NCBI GenBank assembly: GCA_002424815.1
Contig: DILB01000002.1
Span: 62,001 to 126,000, forward strand
Direction: 5' to 3'
DNA: 64,000 nucleotides
Source: Caryophanales bacterium UBA5603
Lineage (GTDB): Bacteria > Bacillota_I > Bacilli_A > Izemoplasmatales > Hujiaoplasmataceae
Positions within the stretch are counted from its first letter, which is position 1; every line of letters starts with the position of its first letter. Under the pieces are notes generated by a model. It saw only the letters and a list, made by a program, of their open reading frames with translations. It was not told the DNA's origin and made no database searches. Both the position numbers and the translations under genes were made by a program. This document shows positions 35,049 to 44,176 of the stretch, piece after piece.

Positions 35049-35282
35049 ATGACATTGGATCAAATAAAGCATCTAATTGCAAAAGAGTTCAATTTTGATA
35101 TCACAACGCTATCTCGTGATACCCGACTTGAGGAGGATTTAAACATTGACAGCTTGGATGCAGTTGAATTGGTAATGGAGTTAGAAGATACTTTTCAATT
35201 GTCAATCAGCGATGAAATTGCCCAAACCTTTAAAACGATTGGACATATTGCTGATTTCGTTGCTGAAAAAATCGGCTCATAA
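35049..35282 (+). CDS. acpP: Acyl carrier protein
   Basis: 77 aa. The phosphopantetheine site is the serine in I-D-S-L-D-A-V-E-L (about residue 36), within the usual acidic helix II. It carries the growing acyl chain as a thioester for all the Fab enzymes encoded downstream. AAAGGAC precedes the ATG. It leads the operon, next to the promoter and FabT-like box. Confidence 0.96.
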   Translation: MTLDQIKHLIAKEFNFDITTLSRDTRLEEDLNIDSLDAVELVMELEDTFQLSISDEIAQTFKTIGHIADFVAEKIGS

Positions 35283-35321
35283 TCGTTAAAATCTTAATAT
35301 TTCTTGTGAGGATAAATATAT

Positions 35322-35774
35322 ATGAATATAAAGGATATTCAAGGCATTATTAAAGATTTTGAAAACTCAGTTTTAACATCGCTTGAATTAGAAATGGATA
35401 ATTTTAAGATTCGATTATCTAAACAAACAAGTCAGTCTCAACCTGTAACGGTTGTTTCGACTTCACCTGTTCAAAATCAAGAACAAACAATTCCAAACAT
35501 ACCTTCAAGCAGTCATATTTGCGTTCCAGTTAAATCACCCCTTGTCGGCACTTATTTTGCCTCTTCAACACCCACAGGAGAACCCTTTGTCCAAGTTGGG
35601 CAAAGAATAAAAAAAGGTGATGTTGTCTGTATTGTAGAAGCAATGAAAATAATGAATGAGATCACAGCTCCCTGTTCTGGGATTGTTGAACGTATTGATG
35701 TGATTAATGGTCAAGTTGTCGGCTATGATCAGGTTCTTATTACGATTCACACTGGTGAAGGTCGTGGCGAATAA
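35322..35774 (+). CDS. accB: Acetyl-CoA carboxylase biotin carboxyl carrier protein
   Basis: 150 aa. The N-terminal helical part (1-45) and a Ser/Pro/Gln-rich linker (45-70) are followed by the biotinyl domain. The biotin-accepting lysine is in V-E-A-M-K-I-M-N (about residue 108), with the usual P-T-G-E-P-F-V-Q-V-G thumb region. It moves carboxylated biotin from AccC to the AccAD transferase. Its end overlaps the chosen accC start by 11 bases. Confidence 0.95.
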   Translation: MNIKDIQGIIKDFENSVLTSLELEMDNFKIRLSKQTSQSQPVTVVSTSPVQNQEQTIPNIPSSSHICVPVKSPLVGTYFASSTPTGEPFVQVGQRIKKGDVVCIVEAMKIMNEITAPCSGIVERIDVINGQVVGYDQVLITIHTGEGRGE

Positions 35775-37140
35775 AATACTAATAGCCAATCGTGGTGAAA
35801 TTGCTGTCAGAATTATTAGGGCATGCAAAGAACTCGGTATTCCTACGGTGGCTGTCTATTCACTTGCCGACAAGCAATCTTTACATGTAAAAATTGCCGA
35901 TGAGGCTATTTGCATTGGCAAAGCGATGAGCAAAGATTCGTATCTCAATTTTAATAGTGTACTTTCAGCCGCCATCTCAACAGGCTGCAATGCAGTCCAT
36001 CCTGGATATGGTTTTCTCTCCGAAAACAGCCATTTTGTTGAGATGGTGGAAAGTTGCAAAATCAATTTTATTGGACCAAGTTCAAAAATTATATCTATGA
36101 TTGGTGATAAAGCAATGGCTAAAAAATTAGCTATTGAAGCAGGTGTGCCAGTTGTAGAAGGCAGTGATGGGATTATTGAGAATATCGAAGATGGCATTCG
36201 CGTGGCACAAAAAATAACTTACCCCGTTATGATTAAAGCTTCAAGCGGTGGTGGTGGACGAGGTATTGTCATTGTCCATAATGACGATGAATTTCGATCA
36301 GCTTTTGCTCGAGCTGCTTTGGAAGCTGAATCAAGTTTTGGAGATAAATCTTTATATGTTGAAAAATATATCGAAAAACCGCATCATATCGAAGTTCAAA
36401 TCATTGGAGATAAAATGGGAAATATTGTTCATTTAGGTGAACGGGATTGCTCAATTCAACGCCGGAATCAAAAAGTAATCGAAGAATCTCCGTCCACTTT
36501 CATTTCAGCTGTTCTTCGCCGAAAATTATTTGCTGCATCGATAAAATTAGCAAAATCGATTGGATACTATAATGCTGGAACAATGGAGTTCTTAGTTGAT
36601 GCCAATGAAAATTTTTATTTTATCGAAATGAACACTCGAATTCAAGTTGAGCACGGTGTAACCGAATGGGTGACCGGACTCGATTTAATTAAAGAACAAA
36701 TTCGAATAGCTTATGGAAATCCTTTATCATTTAAGCAATTAGATATACACACTAAAGGACACGCAATTGAATGTAGAATATGCGCAGAAAATCCCTATGA
36801 TAATTTTAGACCTACCCCTGGAACAATCACAAATGTTGTATTTCCAGGCGGACCTGGTGTGCGAATCGATACTCATATTTATTCACAATATGAGATATCA
36901 CCTTATTATGATTCCTTATTAGCGAAATTGATCGTTTATGCTCCCACCAGAAGAGAAGCGATTCGCAAAATTCGATGTGCATTGGAACAATTTGTCATTG
37001 AAGGAATCATTAATAACATTGAATACTTGTATTTAATTATGCATCAACCGGAATTTGTCAAAGGGCAAGTCGATACCGGCTTCATCGCAAGATTTACTGA
37101 AGCGATAGAAAGAGAGCGAAATGTCGGAGTTTCTGGATGA
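35764..37140 (+). CDS. accC: Acetyl-CoA carboxylase biotin carboxylase
   Basis: 458 aa from the GTG at 35764, chosen because it gives the standard (M)-A-N-K-I-L-I-A-N-R-G-E-I-A start with GGTGAAGG just upstream; a longer frame opens at 35707 without family similarity. The ATP-grasp G-G-G-G-R-G loop (K-A-S-S-G-G-G-G-R-G), the E-M-N-T-R-I-Q-V-E-H catalytic motif and the C-terminal domain are complete. It carboxylates biotin on AccB with ATP and bicarbonate. Confidence 0.96.
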   Translation: MANKILIANRGEIAVRIIRACKELGIPTVAVYSLADKQSLHVKIADEAICIGKAMSKDSYLNFNSVLSAAISTGCNAVHPGYGFLSENSHFVEMVESCKINFIGPSSKIISMIGDKAMAKKLAIEAGVPVVEGSDGIIENIEDGIRVAQKITYPVMIKASSGGGGRGIVIVHNDDEFRSAFARAALEAESSFGDKSLYVEKYIEKPHHIEVQIIGDKMGNIVHLGERDCSIQRRNQKVIEESPSTFISAVLRRKLFAASIKLAKSIGYYNAGTMEFLVDANENFYFIEMNTRIQVEHGVTEWVTGLDLIKEQIRIAYGNPLSFKQLDIHTKGHAIECRICAENPYDNFRPTPGTITNVVFPGGPGVRIDTHIYSQYEISPYYDSLLAKLIVYAPTRREAIRKIRCALEQFVIEGIINNIEYLYLIMHQPEFVKGQVDTGFIARFTEAIERERNVGVSG

Positions 37141-38002
37141 TCGTCAAGCGAAATTAAATTCGTTTCGCAAAAATATATTAAAAAAAGACACAACCACTAC
37201 CCCCATTAACATTCCAGAGGGTATTTTTGTCCAATGTGAAGCGTGTTTAAAGGTTATTTATCAACGAACTTTGGATGATAATGATGGCGTATGCCCTCAT
37301 TGTGGGTACCATACTAAGATAAATGCTTTAAAGCGTCTTTCAATGATGCTGGATAAAGAGAGTTTTGAAGAATTGGACCCTTTATTGATTTCGGTTAATC
37401 CTCTTAAAATGCCTGATTATGATGCGAAACGAGAAAAAGCAATTCAAGAAAGCGGACTTAATGAAGCTTTTGTGGGTGGGATTGGTTCCATTGATGGCAT
37501 AAAGACCGCTATTGGCGTCTTGGATGCTTCTTTTATGATGGGAAGCATGGGAAGTGTTGTTGGAGAAAAAGTGACAAGATTGATAGAAAAAGCATCAATT
37601 ATGCATTTACCACTCGTTATTTTTTCTGCCTCAGGTGGAGCGAGAATGCAAGAAGGAATTCTTTCTTTAATGCAGATGATTAAAACAAGTGCTGCCCTTG
37701 CGAAATTTCATGAACAAGGTGGTTTTTATTTGAGTGTTCTGACAAATCCGACAACCGGTGGTGTAGCAGCCAGTTTTGCATCTTTAGGAGATATTAATAT
37801 TGCTGAAAGATCTTCATTAATCGGATTTGCAGGGCCACGTGTTATCAAACAAACAATTAAACAGGATCTTCCTGAAGGATTTCAAACTGCAGAATTTCAA
37901 CTGAGTCATGGTCAGGTTGACATGATTCTTGAAAGAAAAAAAATGCGCCAAACAATTGCTAGATTATTAAGATGGCATGCTAGTAGGGAGACAGACATAT
38001 GA
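37121..38002 (+). CDS. accD: Acetyl-CoA carboxylase carboxyltransferase beta
   Basis: 293 aa. An N-terminal zinc finger C-x2-C ... C-x2-C (C-E-A-C and C-P-H-C, about residues 39-61) is followed by the crotonase-fold carboxyltransferase with S-G-G-A-R-M-Q-E-G and T-N-P-T-T-G-G-V. It forms the alpha2beta2 transferase with AccA. It overlaps accC by 20 bases and accA by 4 bases, so stoichiometry is probably set by coupling. Confidence 0.96.
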   Translation: MSEFLDDRQAKLNSFRKNILKKDTTTTPINIPEGIFVQCEACLKVIYQRTLDDNDGVCPHCGYHTKINALKRLSMMLDKESFEELDPLLISVNPLKMPDYDAKREKAIQESGLNEAFVGGIGSIDGIKTAIGVLDASFMMGSMGSVVGEKVTRLIEKASIMHLPLVIFSASGGARMQEGILSLMQMIKTSAALAKFHEQGGFYLSVLTNPTTGGVAASFASLGDINIAERSSLIGFAGPRVIKQTIKQDLPEGFQTAEFQLSHGQVDMILERKKMRQTIARLLRWHASRETDI

Positions 38003-38808
38003 ACATGAATGAAGATGCTGTCTGGGAAAAAGTCAAATTAGCAAGACATCCAAAGCGACCTACAGCTAAAAGTATCATAAAATCATTGTTTCCTGATTTT
38101 ATGGAGTTGCATGGAGATCGACTTTATGGAGATGATTCAGCTTTTATAACTGGTATTGCAACTTTTCAGAATGGTCCAATTACAATTATTGCACAAGAAA
38201 AAGGAACAACTACTGAAGAAAAAATTAAACACAATTTTGGTATGGGTCATCCAGAGGGTTATCGAAAAGCTTTAAGAATTATGAAGCAGGCTGAGAAATT
38301 TAACCGACCCATCTTTTGTATCGTCGATACGCCGGGAGCCTATCCAGGAATTGGGGCGGAAGAAAGAGGACAAGCTCAAGCGATAGCGTTTAATCTTCGA
38401 GAGATAATTCGTTTAAGAACCCCGATTATTATTGTAGTTCTAAGCGAAGGTGGAAGCGGTGGCGCATTGGCAATTGGTGTTGGTGATAGTGTAGCCATGT
38501 TCGAAAATAGTATATATTCAATTTTATCTCCGGAAGGATTCGCTTCCATTTTGTATAAAGATGCAACAAAGGCAAAAGAAGCCGCTGCCATCATGAAAAT
38601 TACGCCAGAAGATTTGAAAGAATTGAGTGTCATTGACACGATTATTCCCGAGGATGAAGGTTTACATATAAATCCAAAAGCGGGTTTTGAAGCTTTAAAA
38701 AATTACCTAATCAATGAAATAAATCGATTAAAAATAATAGATGTTAATGAATTAGTTGATTTGCGTTTTGAAAAATTCAGAAAAATGGGTCAATTCGAAC
38801 AACTTTGA
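37999..38808 (+). CDS. accA: Acetyl-CoA carboxylase carboxyltransferase alpha
   Basis: 269 aa, shorter at the N-terminus than E. coli AccA, as is common in Bacillota. R-H-P-x-R-P-T near the start, G-D-R-L-Y-G-D-D, D-T-P-G-A-Y-P-G and G-E-G-G-S-G-G-A (oxyanion loops) are clear. AGGGAGACAGAC precedes the ATG. It completes malonyl-CoA formation. Confidence 0.95.
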   Translation: MNMNEDAVWEKVKLARHPKRPTAKSIIKSLFPDFMELHGDRLYGDDSAFITGIATFQNGPITIIAQEKGTTTEEKIKHNFGMGHPEGYRKALRIMKQAEKFNRPIFCIVDTPGAYPGIGAEERGQAQAIAFNLREIIRLRTPIIIVVLSEGGSGGALAIGVGDSVAMFENSIYSILSPEGFASILYKDATKAKEAAAIMKITPEDLKELSVIDTIIPEDEGLHINPKAGFEALKNYLINEINRLKIIDVNELVDLRFEKFRKMGQFEQL

Positions 38809-38827
38809 GTACCTGAAAGGAGATCAT

Positions 38828-39769
38828 GTGAAACAATACATAAAAGTCATATCGACAGGACATTACGTACCACAAAGAATTCTTAGTAATTCAGATTTAG
38901 AAAAAATAGTAGATACTACATCTGATTGGATAGAGTCTAGAACAGGAATTCTTAATCGTCATGTTGTTGCAGAAAATGAAGAAACCAGTGACATGGCTGC
39001 AAAAGCTGCTTTAGAGGCAGCAAACAAAATTAATTATGACATCAATAAAATTGATTTAATTATCACAGCTACAGTGAGTGGTGATCAGCAAACGCCATCA
39101 ACTTCGAATATAGTTCAATCAAAAATAGGTCTTGGACATAAGGACATCATGACATTTGATGTTAATGCAGCATGTACTGGTTTTATTTACGGTCTACAAG
39201 TAGCTTCAAGCCTCTTACAAACAGGTCAATTCAAATCGGCACTAGTGATTGGGTCAGAGGCTCTCACGCGTTTGGTTGATTATAATGACCGTAATACTTG
39301 TGTATTATTCGGTGATGGAGCGGGGGCGATGATTATCGAACCTTCCAATGAAAATATAAACGAAGCTCATTTTTTCACCGCTTCAAATCCTGACATCGAC
39401 CATATTTTAACAGTCAAAAACGGTAGAATAAAAATGGATGGCAAGCGTGTTTATGCATTTGCTGTTAAAGTTGTTGAAGAAAGTATTCGTCAAATTTTAA
39501 ATCAATCTCATTTAAATCATGAAGACATTGATATTATCATTCCTCACCAAGCAAATTTGAGAATAATTCAATCAGTCGCAAAAACAATGGCAATTCCCAT
39601 TGAGAAATTTTATATCAATATTAAAGATTATGGTAATACAAGTGCTGCTTCGATTGGTATTGCGCTTGACGAATATTGCCAAGAACATCCCAACAGCAAA
39701 AATCAACGCGCTCTTTTAGTTGGATTCGGAGGAGGATTCACTTGGGGAAGTGCACTCATCACATTATAG
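38828..39769 (+). CDS. fabH: 3-oxoacyl-ACP synthase III
   Basis: 313 aa from the GTG at 38828, which has AAAGGAG five bases upstream and begins at the conserved Y-I-K-V-I-S-T-G-H-Y-V-P strand. The frame is open back to 38756 inside accA, without support. The Cys-His-Asn triad is seen in N-A-A-C-T-G-F, I-P-H-Q-A-N and Y-G-N-T-S-A. It condenses an acyl-CoA starter with malonyl-ACP. Confidence 0.95.
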   Translation: MKQYIKVISTGHYVPQRILSNSDLEKIVDTTSDWIESRTGILNRHVVAENEETSDMAAKAALEAANKINYDINKIDLIITATVSGDQQTPSTSNIVQSKIGLGHKDIMTFDVNAACTGFIYGLQVASSLLQTGQFKSALVIGSEALTRLVDYNDRNTCVLFGDGAGAMIIEPSNENINEAHFFTASNPDIDHILTVKNGRIKMDGKRVYAFAVKVVEESIRQILNQSHLNHEDIDIIIPHQANLRIIQSVAKTMAIPIEKFYINIKDYGNTSAASIGIALDEYCQEHPNSKNQRALLVGFGGGFTWGSALITL

Positions 39770-39778
39770 GAGGACAGA

Positions 39779-40711
39779 ATGAAAAATATTACTGAAATTT
39801 TAGGTTCAAAATATCCATTAATTCAAGGCGGCATGGCGAATATTGCTAATGCTTTATTAGCTTCTGCAGTTTCAAATGCAGGCGGATTTGGATTAATTGG
39901 GGCAGGCGGGTACGATGCTGAATGGGTTAGAACAGAAATACGTAAATGTAGAACATTAACTGATAAGCCTTTTGGAGTCAATATTATGCTAATGAGTCCT
40001 CATGCTCCAGCGATTGCAAAAGTTGTGATTGAGGAAAAAGTTTTAGTTGTAACGACTGGTGCAGGTAATCCTGGAGTATATATGGAAGAATGGAAAAAGG
40101 CTGGCATAATAGTGATTCCTGTTGTTCCAAGCGTTGCTTTAGCACAACGAGTAGAAAGAGCTGGTGCTGATGCAGTCATTGCCGAAGGGACTGAATCAGG
40201 TGGTCATATTGGTGAATTGACTACCATGGCTTTAGTTCCACAAATCGTTGATTCTGTCAAAATACCGGTTATTGCAGCAGGGGGTATTGCTGACCAAAGA
40301 GGAGTTTTAGCAGTTTTTGCTCTTGGGGCTAAAGGCATTCAAGTTGGAACAATTATTCTCGCCACTGAGGAATGTCCAATTCACGGTAACTATAAACAAA
40401 TGGTAGTAGATGCAAAAGATACTTCTACAGTTGTGACAGGCAGACAAACAGGAGCGCCTGTGAGAGTTTTAAAAAATCCAATGGCAAATCATTATTTACA
40501 ATTAAGTAAAGAAGGTGCAACCCTAGAAGAACTTGAAAGATTAACTCTAGGATCTTTGAGAAAAGCTGTTTTTGACGGTGATAAGGAAAACGGCTCTTTC
40601 ATGGCTGGGCAGATTTCAGGATTGATTAAATCAGTTCGTCCTATGAAAGAAGTTTTTAGTTCGCTATTTGATAATGTTAGCGCCTATAAAGACGCTTTGG
40701 AAATTATTTAA
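39779..40711 (+). CDS. fabK: Enoyl-ACP reductase II (FMN type)
   Basis: 310 aa. The nitronate-monooxygenase-like TIM barrel start (Y-P-L-I-Q-G-G-M-A), G-A-G-N-P, E-G-T-E-S-G-G-H-I-G and P-V-I-A-A-G-G-I are those of FabK. It reduces the enoyl-ACP double bond using NAD(P)H and FMN. There is no fabI in the cluster, so this cell should be insensitive to FabI-directed triclosan (inference). AGGAGGACAG precedes the ATG. Confidence 0.93.
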   Translation: MKNITEILGSKYPLIQGGMANIANALLASAVSNAGGFGLIGAGGYDAEWVRTEIRKCRTLTDKPFGVNIMLMSPHAPAIAKVVIEEKVLVVTTGAGNPGVYMEEWKKAGIIVIPVVPSVALAQRVERAGADAVIAEGTESGGHIGELTTMALVPQIVDSVKIPVIAAGGIADQRGVLAVFALGAKGIQVGTIILATEECPIHGNYKQMVVDAKDTSTVVTGRQTGAPVRVLKNPMANHYLQLSKEGATLEELERLTLGSLRKAVFDGDKENGSFMAGQISGLIKSVRPMKEVFSSLFDNVSAYKDALEII

Positions 40712-40713
40712 TT

Positions 40714-41664
40714 ATGGGATCATTAGCAATTCTTTTCACCGGTCAAGGAAATCAATATACACAAATGGGTCTTGATTGGATTAATTATGATACATCATTG
40801 AAACATTTTGTTGATAAAACATCAATAATTTATGGTATCGATTTTCTAAAAATTTTGGATGATACCGAAGGTAAAATAAACACCACATACTATGCTCAAC
40901 CGGCGATTGTTACTACCTCATTGATGGCTTATCAAACTTTAATTAATGAGACCCATATTGTTCCTTCTGCCGTTGCAGGTTTTAGTTTGGGTGAATACAG
41001 CGCTTTGATTGCAGCAAAAGTTATTTCTTTTGAAACTGCCATCAACTTAATATTTGAAAGATCAATGGCAATGCAGAGGTGTTCAGAAAAGCAAGAAGGG
41101 ACTATGTCAGCTATACTGGGTTTAGAAAATGCTGTCATAGAACAATTATGCCAAAGCATAAGCGGTTCGGTGGGTTTGGTTAGCCCTGCCAACTACAATT
41201 GCCCTAACCAATTGGTTGTTAGTGGTCAGAAAATTGCGGTTGATGCACTAAATAACGCTGCAAAAGCAGCAGGTGCGAAACGGTGTTTAACATTAAATGT
41301 TAGTGGAGCTTTTCACTCGTCTATGATGAATGATGCTGCACAACATATGGATAAAATTTTTAAAAGTAGTATCTTTCATAAACCGACAGTTTCGGTTTAT
41401 TCCAATGTAACTGGGAAACCATACGAATCAGAAGATATACGTCAATTATTGGTTAAACAAATTATTTCCCCCGTTCGTTTTGAAGATACGATTCGTCATA
41501 TGATAAATCATGGAATTACTCATTTTTTAGAAATCGGAGCTGGAAATGTATTGTCTGGTTTTGTCCGAAAAATTGATCCGCAAATTCCGGTAATCAATTT
41601 GGATAAAACATACCAATTATCAGGAGTGAAAGGATGGTTGAATGAAAATGGATTTATCAAATAG
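40714..41664 (+). CDS. fabD: Malonyl-CoA:ACP transacylase
   Basis: 316 aa. F-T-G-Q-G-N-Q at the start, the nucleophile loop G-F-S-L-G-E-Y (a Phe replaces the usual His before Ser, within the family's range) and the catalytic H in G-A-F-H-S-S are present. It loads malonate on ACP. There is no ribosome site; it begins 2 nt after fabK and is probably translated by re-initiation. Confidence 0.94.
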   Translation: MGSLAILFTGQGNQYTQMGLDWINYDTSLKHFVDKTSIIYGIDFLKILDDTEGKINTTYYAQPAIVTTSLMAYQTLINETHIVPSAVAGFSLGEYSALIAAKVISFETAINLIFERSMAMQRCSEKQEGTMSAILGLENAVIEQLCQSISGSVGLVSPANYNCPNQLVVSGQKIAVDALNNAAKAAGAKRCLTLNVSGAFHSSMMNDAAQHMDKIFKSSIFHKPTVSVYSNVTGKPYESEDIRQLLVKQIISPVRFEDTIRHMINHGITHFLEIGAGNVLSGFVRKIDPQIPVINLDKTYQLSGVKGWLNENGFIK

Positions 41665-42391
41665 AATAGCCATTATAACTGGAGGAGCGGCGGGAATAGG
41701 TCGCTCAATCGCACTTGAACTTGCTAAGCAAGGATGTAAAATAGTCATTAATTATCACACAAGTCAAATTCATGCAGATACTCTGATTGAGGAAATCACT
41801 CAATTTGGAGGCATAGCGTTAGCGGTTCAAGCAGATGTGGGTAATATCGAAGATGCAAAGAGACTTGTTCAAATCACACTTGATACTTTTGGTGGACTAA
41901 ATATACTTGTTAATAATGCAGGAATTGTTGCTGATAATTTACTGCTTAGAATGACTGAAGAGCAGTTTGACAAAGTAATTAATACGAATTTAAAAGGCGT
42001 TTGGAACATGTGTAAAGTCGCTCTAAAGCCGATTTTAAAAGCAGATTATGGACGGATTGTCAATATTTCTAGCGTTGCTGGTGTTTTAGGTAATGCGGGA
42101 CAAACAAATTATAGTGCAGCAAAAGCTGGCGTTATTGGTTTATCAAAAGCACTAGCAAGAGAAGTAGCTTCTAGAGGTGTGACAGTAAATGTTATCGCTC
42201 CTGGTTTTATCGAAACAGCTATGACTCAGACGTTAAATGAAGAACTCATCAGTCATTGGAAATCTAGCATACCCATGAAACGATTTGGTCTTCCCATAGA
42301 AGTAGCGAAAGCTGTTTCTTTCCTAGTAAGTGAAGATGCTGGATATATTACCGGCCACGTACTTGAAATTGATGGCGGAATCGTGATGTGA
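41642..42391 (+). CDS. fabG: 3-oxoacyl-ACP reductase
   Basis: 249 aa short-chain dehydrogenase. T-G-G-A-A-G-I-G-R-S binds NADPH; N-N-A-G, S-S and Y-S-A-A-K give the Ser-Tyr-Lys site. It reduces the keto group after each condensation. It overlaps fabD by 23 bases with AAAGGA upstream of its ATG. Genomic context makes FabG certain among many SDRs. Confidence 0.94.
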   Translation: MKMDLSNRIAIITGGAAGIGRSIALELAKQGCKIVINYHTSQIHADTLIEEITQFGGIALAVQADVGNIEDAKRLVQITLDTFGGLNILVNNAGIVADNLLLRMTEEQFDKVINTNLKGVWNMCKVALKPILKADYGRIVNISSVAGVLGNAGQTNYSAAKAGVIGLSKALAREVASRGVTVNVIAPGFIETAMTQTLNEELISHWKSSIPMKRFGLPIEVAKAVSFLVSEDAGYITGHVLEIDGGIVM

Positions 42392-42407
42392 AGAGGAGAA
42401 ATGCACG

Positions 42408-43664
42408 ATGAAAAGAAGAGTTGTTATTACAGGAATGGGAGCTTTGACGTCAGTTGGTAATACGGTAGAAGAAACTTGGAATGCCTTGATTAACGGTAAA
42501 AATGGCATAGATTATATTCGTCAATTTGATACCACAGGTTTAAAAGTAACTGTCGCTGGGGAAGTTAAAAATTTTGACCCTTCTATCGTAGTAGGCGCAA
42601 AAGATGCTCGTAAATTGGATAGAACGATTTTACTTGCTATCTGTGCCGCACAAGAAGCATATGATCAATCAGAATTAGATAACTCAAAAATTGACCCTTA
42701 TCGATTTGGAACATTCGTCACCAGTGGAATCGGTGGATTGAATACTATTTGGGAAGAATGTACTACAGCCAACACACGCGGTTTTGATCGCGTCTCTCCT
42801 TTTTTCATTCCTAATTCTATAGTCAACCTCGTTGGAGGGCATATTGCGATTCGTTTTAAAGCTAAAGGACCTAACCTTCCCGTTGTTACAGCTTGCTCTG
42901 CTGGAACAAATTCAATTGGTGAAGCTTTTAGATATATTCGAGATGGATATCTAGAAATAGCCTTTGCTGGTGGTGCAGAAGCGCCATTGAATGCATTAGG
43001 AATTGCTGGATTTTCAAATATGAGAGCATTATCAATGACGAATAATCCTGAAACGGCATCGATTCCCTTTGATTTAAATCGAAGCGGCTTTGTAATGGCT
43101 GAGGGAGCTGGTGTTCTCATCTTAGAAGAATATGAACATGCCGTTAATAGAGGAGCTAAAATATTAGCAGAAGTTGTTGGGTATGGTTCAACGACAGATG
43201 CATATCACATGACGGCACCTGATGAGAGCGCAGAAGGAATTGACTATTGTATGCGTGATGCAATAAAAGATGCCGGAATTGATTGTAATCAAATTGGATA
43301 CATTAATGCTCATGGAACTTCCACTGTTTTAAATGATAAGATTGAAACGCTTGGAATAAAGAAAACCTTTGGAGAATATGCGTATCAATTGAATATCTCA
43401 TCTACCAAATCAATGACGGGGCATTCTTTAGGAGCCACCGGCGCGATTGAGTCAATCGTTGTTGTTAAAGCAATTCAACAAGGTATAATCCCACCAACCA
43501 TTCATTACTCTTCGCCTGATCCAGATTGTGATCTTAACTATACTCCAAATTACGCAGTCAAACGTCATTTAGAATACGGCATGAATGTTAATCTAGGATT
43601 TGGTGGCCAAAATGCTGCGGTTATCTTTAAAAAAGTGGGTGATTTAAATGAAATTAAGCATTGA
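42408..43664 (+). CDS. fabF: 3-oxoacyl-ACP synthase II
   Basis: 418 aa. Cys-His-His condensing enzyme: T-A-C-S-A-G-T-N (about residue 163), N-A-H-G-T-S-T and M-T-G-H-S-L-G-A. It elongates acyl-ACP chains. An AGAGGAGAAATG region precedes the ATG. It overlaps fabZ by 17 bases. Confidence 0.96.
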   Translation: MKRRVVITGMGALTSVGNTVEETWNALINGKNGIDYIRQFDTTGLKVTVAGEVKNFDPSIVVGAKDARKLDRTILLAICAAQEAYDQSELDNSKIDPYRFGTFVTSGIGGLNTIWEECTTANTRGFDRVSPFFIPNSIVNLVGGHIAIRFKAKGPNLPVVTACSAGTNSIGEAFRYIRDGYLEIAFAGGAEAPLNALGIAGFSNMRALSMTNNPETASIPFDLNRSGFVMAEGAGVLILEEYEHAVNRGAKILAEVVGYGSTTDAYHMTAPDESAEGIDYCMRDAIKDAGIDCNQIGYINAHGTSTVLNDKIETLGIKKTFGEYAYQLNISSTKSMTGHSLGATGAIESIVVVKAIQQGIIPPTIHYSSPDPDCDLNYTPNYAVKRHLEYGMNVNLGFGGQNAAVIFKKVGDLNEIKH

Positions 43665-44073
43665 TGAGATTAAAAAAATAATACCACATCGAGAACCATT
43701 TCTTTTGGTTGATGAAGTCATAGATTTCATTCCTAGGGTTAGTGGCATTGGTTTAAAATATGTTAACGCTGAAGATTTTTACTTCAAAGGTCATTTTCCA
43801 GAGTTTCCAGTCATGCCAGGGGTATTGATAACAGAATCCTTAGCACAAATGGGCGCAATTGTTTTGTTATCTGACCCTGAGTATTCTGGAAAGTTAGTGT
43901 TTTTTACAGGAATAGAAAAAGCAAAATTTAGACGCAAAGTCATCCCTGGAGATATATTAAAATTAGAAGTAAAAATAACCCGAATGCGAGGAAGATTCGG
44001 ATTTGGGAATGCTATTGCAAAAGTTGGAGAAGAAATAGCTTGTGAAGCTTCATTCTCGTTTTCAGTTGCATAA
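43648..44073 (+). CDS. fabZ: 3-hydroxyacyl-ACP dehydratase
   Basis: 141 aa hot-dog fold. P-H-R-E-P-F-L-L-V-D near the start and G-H-F-P-E-F-P-V-M-P-G-V-L-I-T-E with the catalytic His and Glu are intact. It dehydrates 3-hydroxyacyl-ACP. GGGTGATTTAA precedes the ATG. It is the last gene of an eleven-gene operon that holds every core FAS II activity. Confidence 0.95.
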   Translation: MKLSIDEIKKIIPHREPFLLVDEVIDFIPRVSGIGLKYVNAEDFYFKGHFPEFPVMPGVLITESLAQMGAIVLLSDPEYSGKLVFFTGIEKAKFRRKVIPGDILKLEVKITRMRGRFGFGNAIAKVGEEIACEASFSFSVA

Positions 44074-44137
44074 TTATTATCGTTTGTGAGATTGATTTTC
44101 CGCTTATTTTCTATGCAATGAAGTAGTGTAAACGACA

Positions 44138-44175
44138 TAGGACGATGCCATTTAGGTATCGTCCTATTATTTTTT
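44138..44175 (+). terminator. Terminator closing the fatty-acid operon
   Basis: A 12-bp stem with one G-T pair (TAGGACGATGCC / GGTATCGTCCTA), a 5-nt loop and a T-rich tail. It lies 2 nt from the convergent GNAT stop and may act on both strands. Confidence 0.85.
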
Positions 44176-44176
44176 A

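Noticed and set aside
42698..43120. 140-codon minus-strand frame inside fabF
   Set aside because: It is antisense to a complete fabF with intact catalytic residues and has no start signal; shadow frame.
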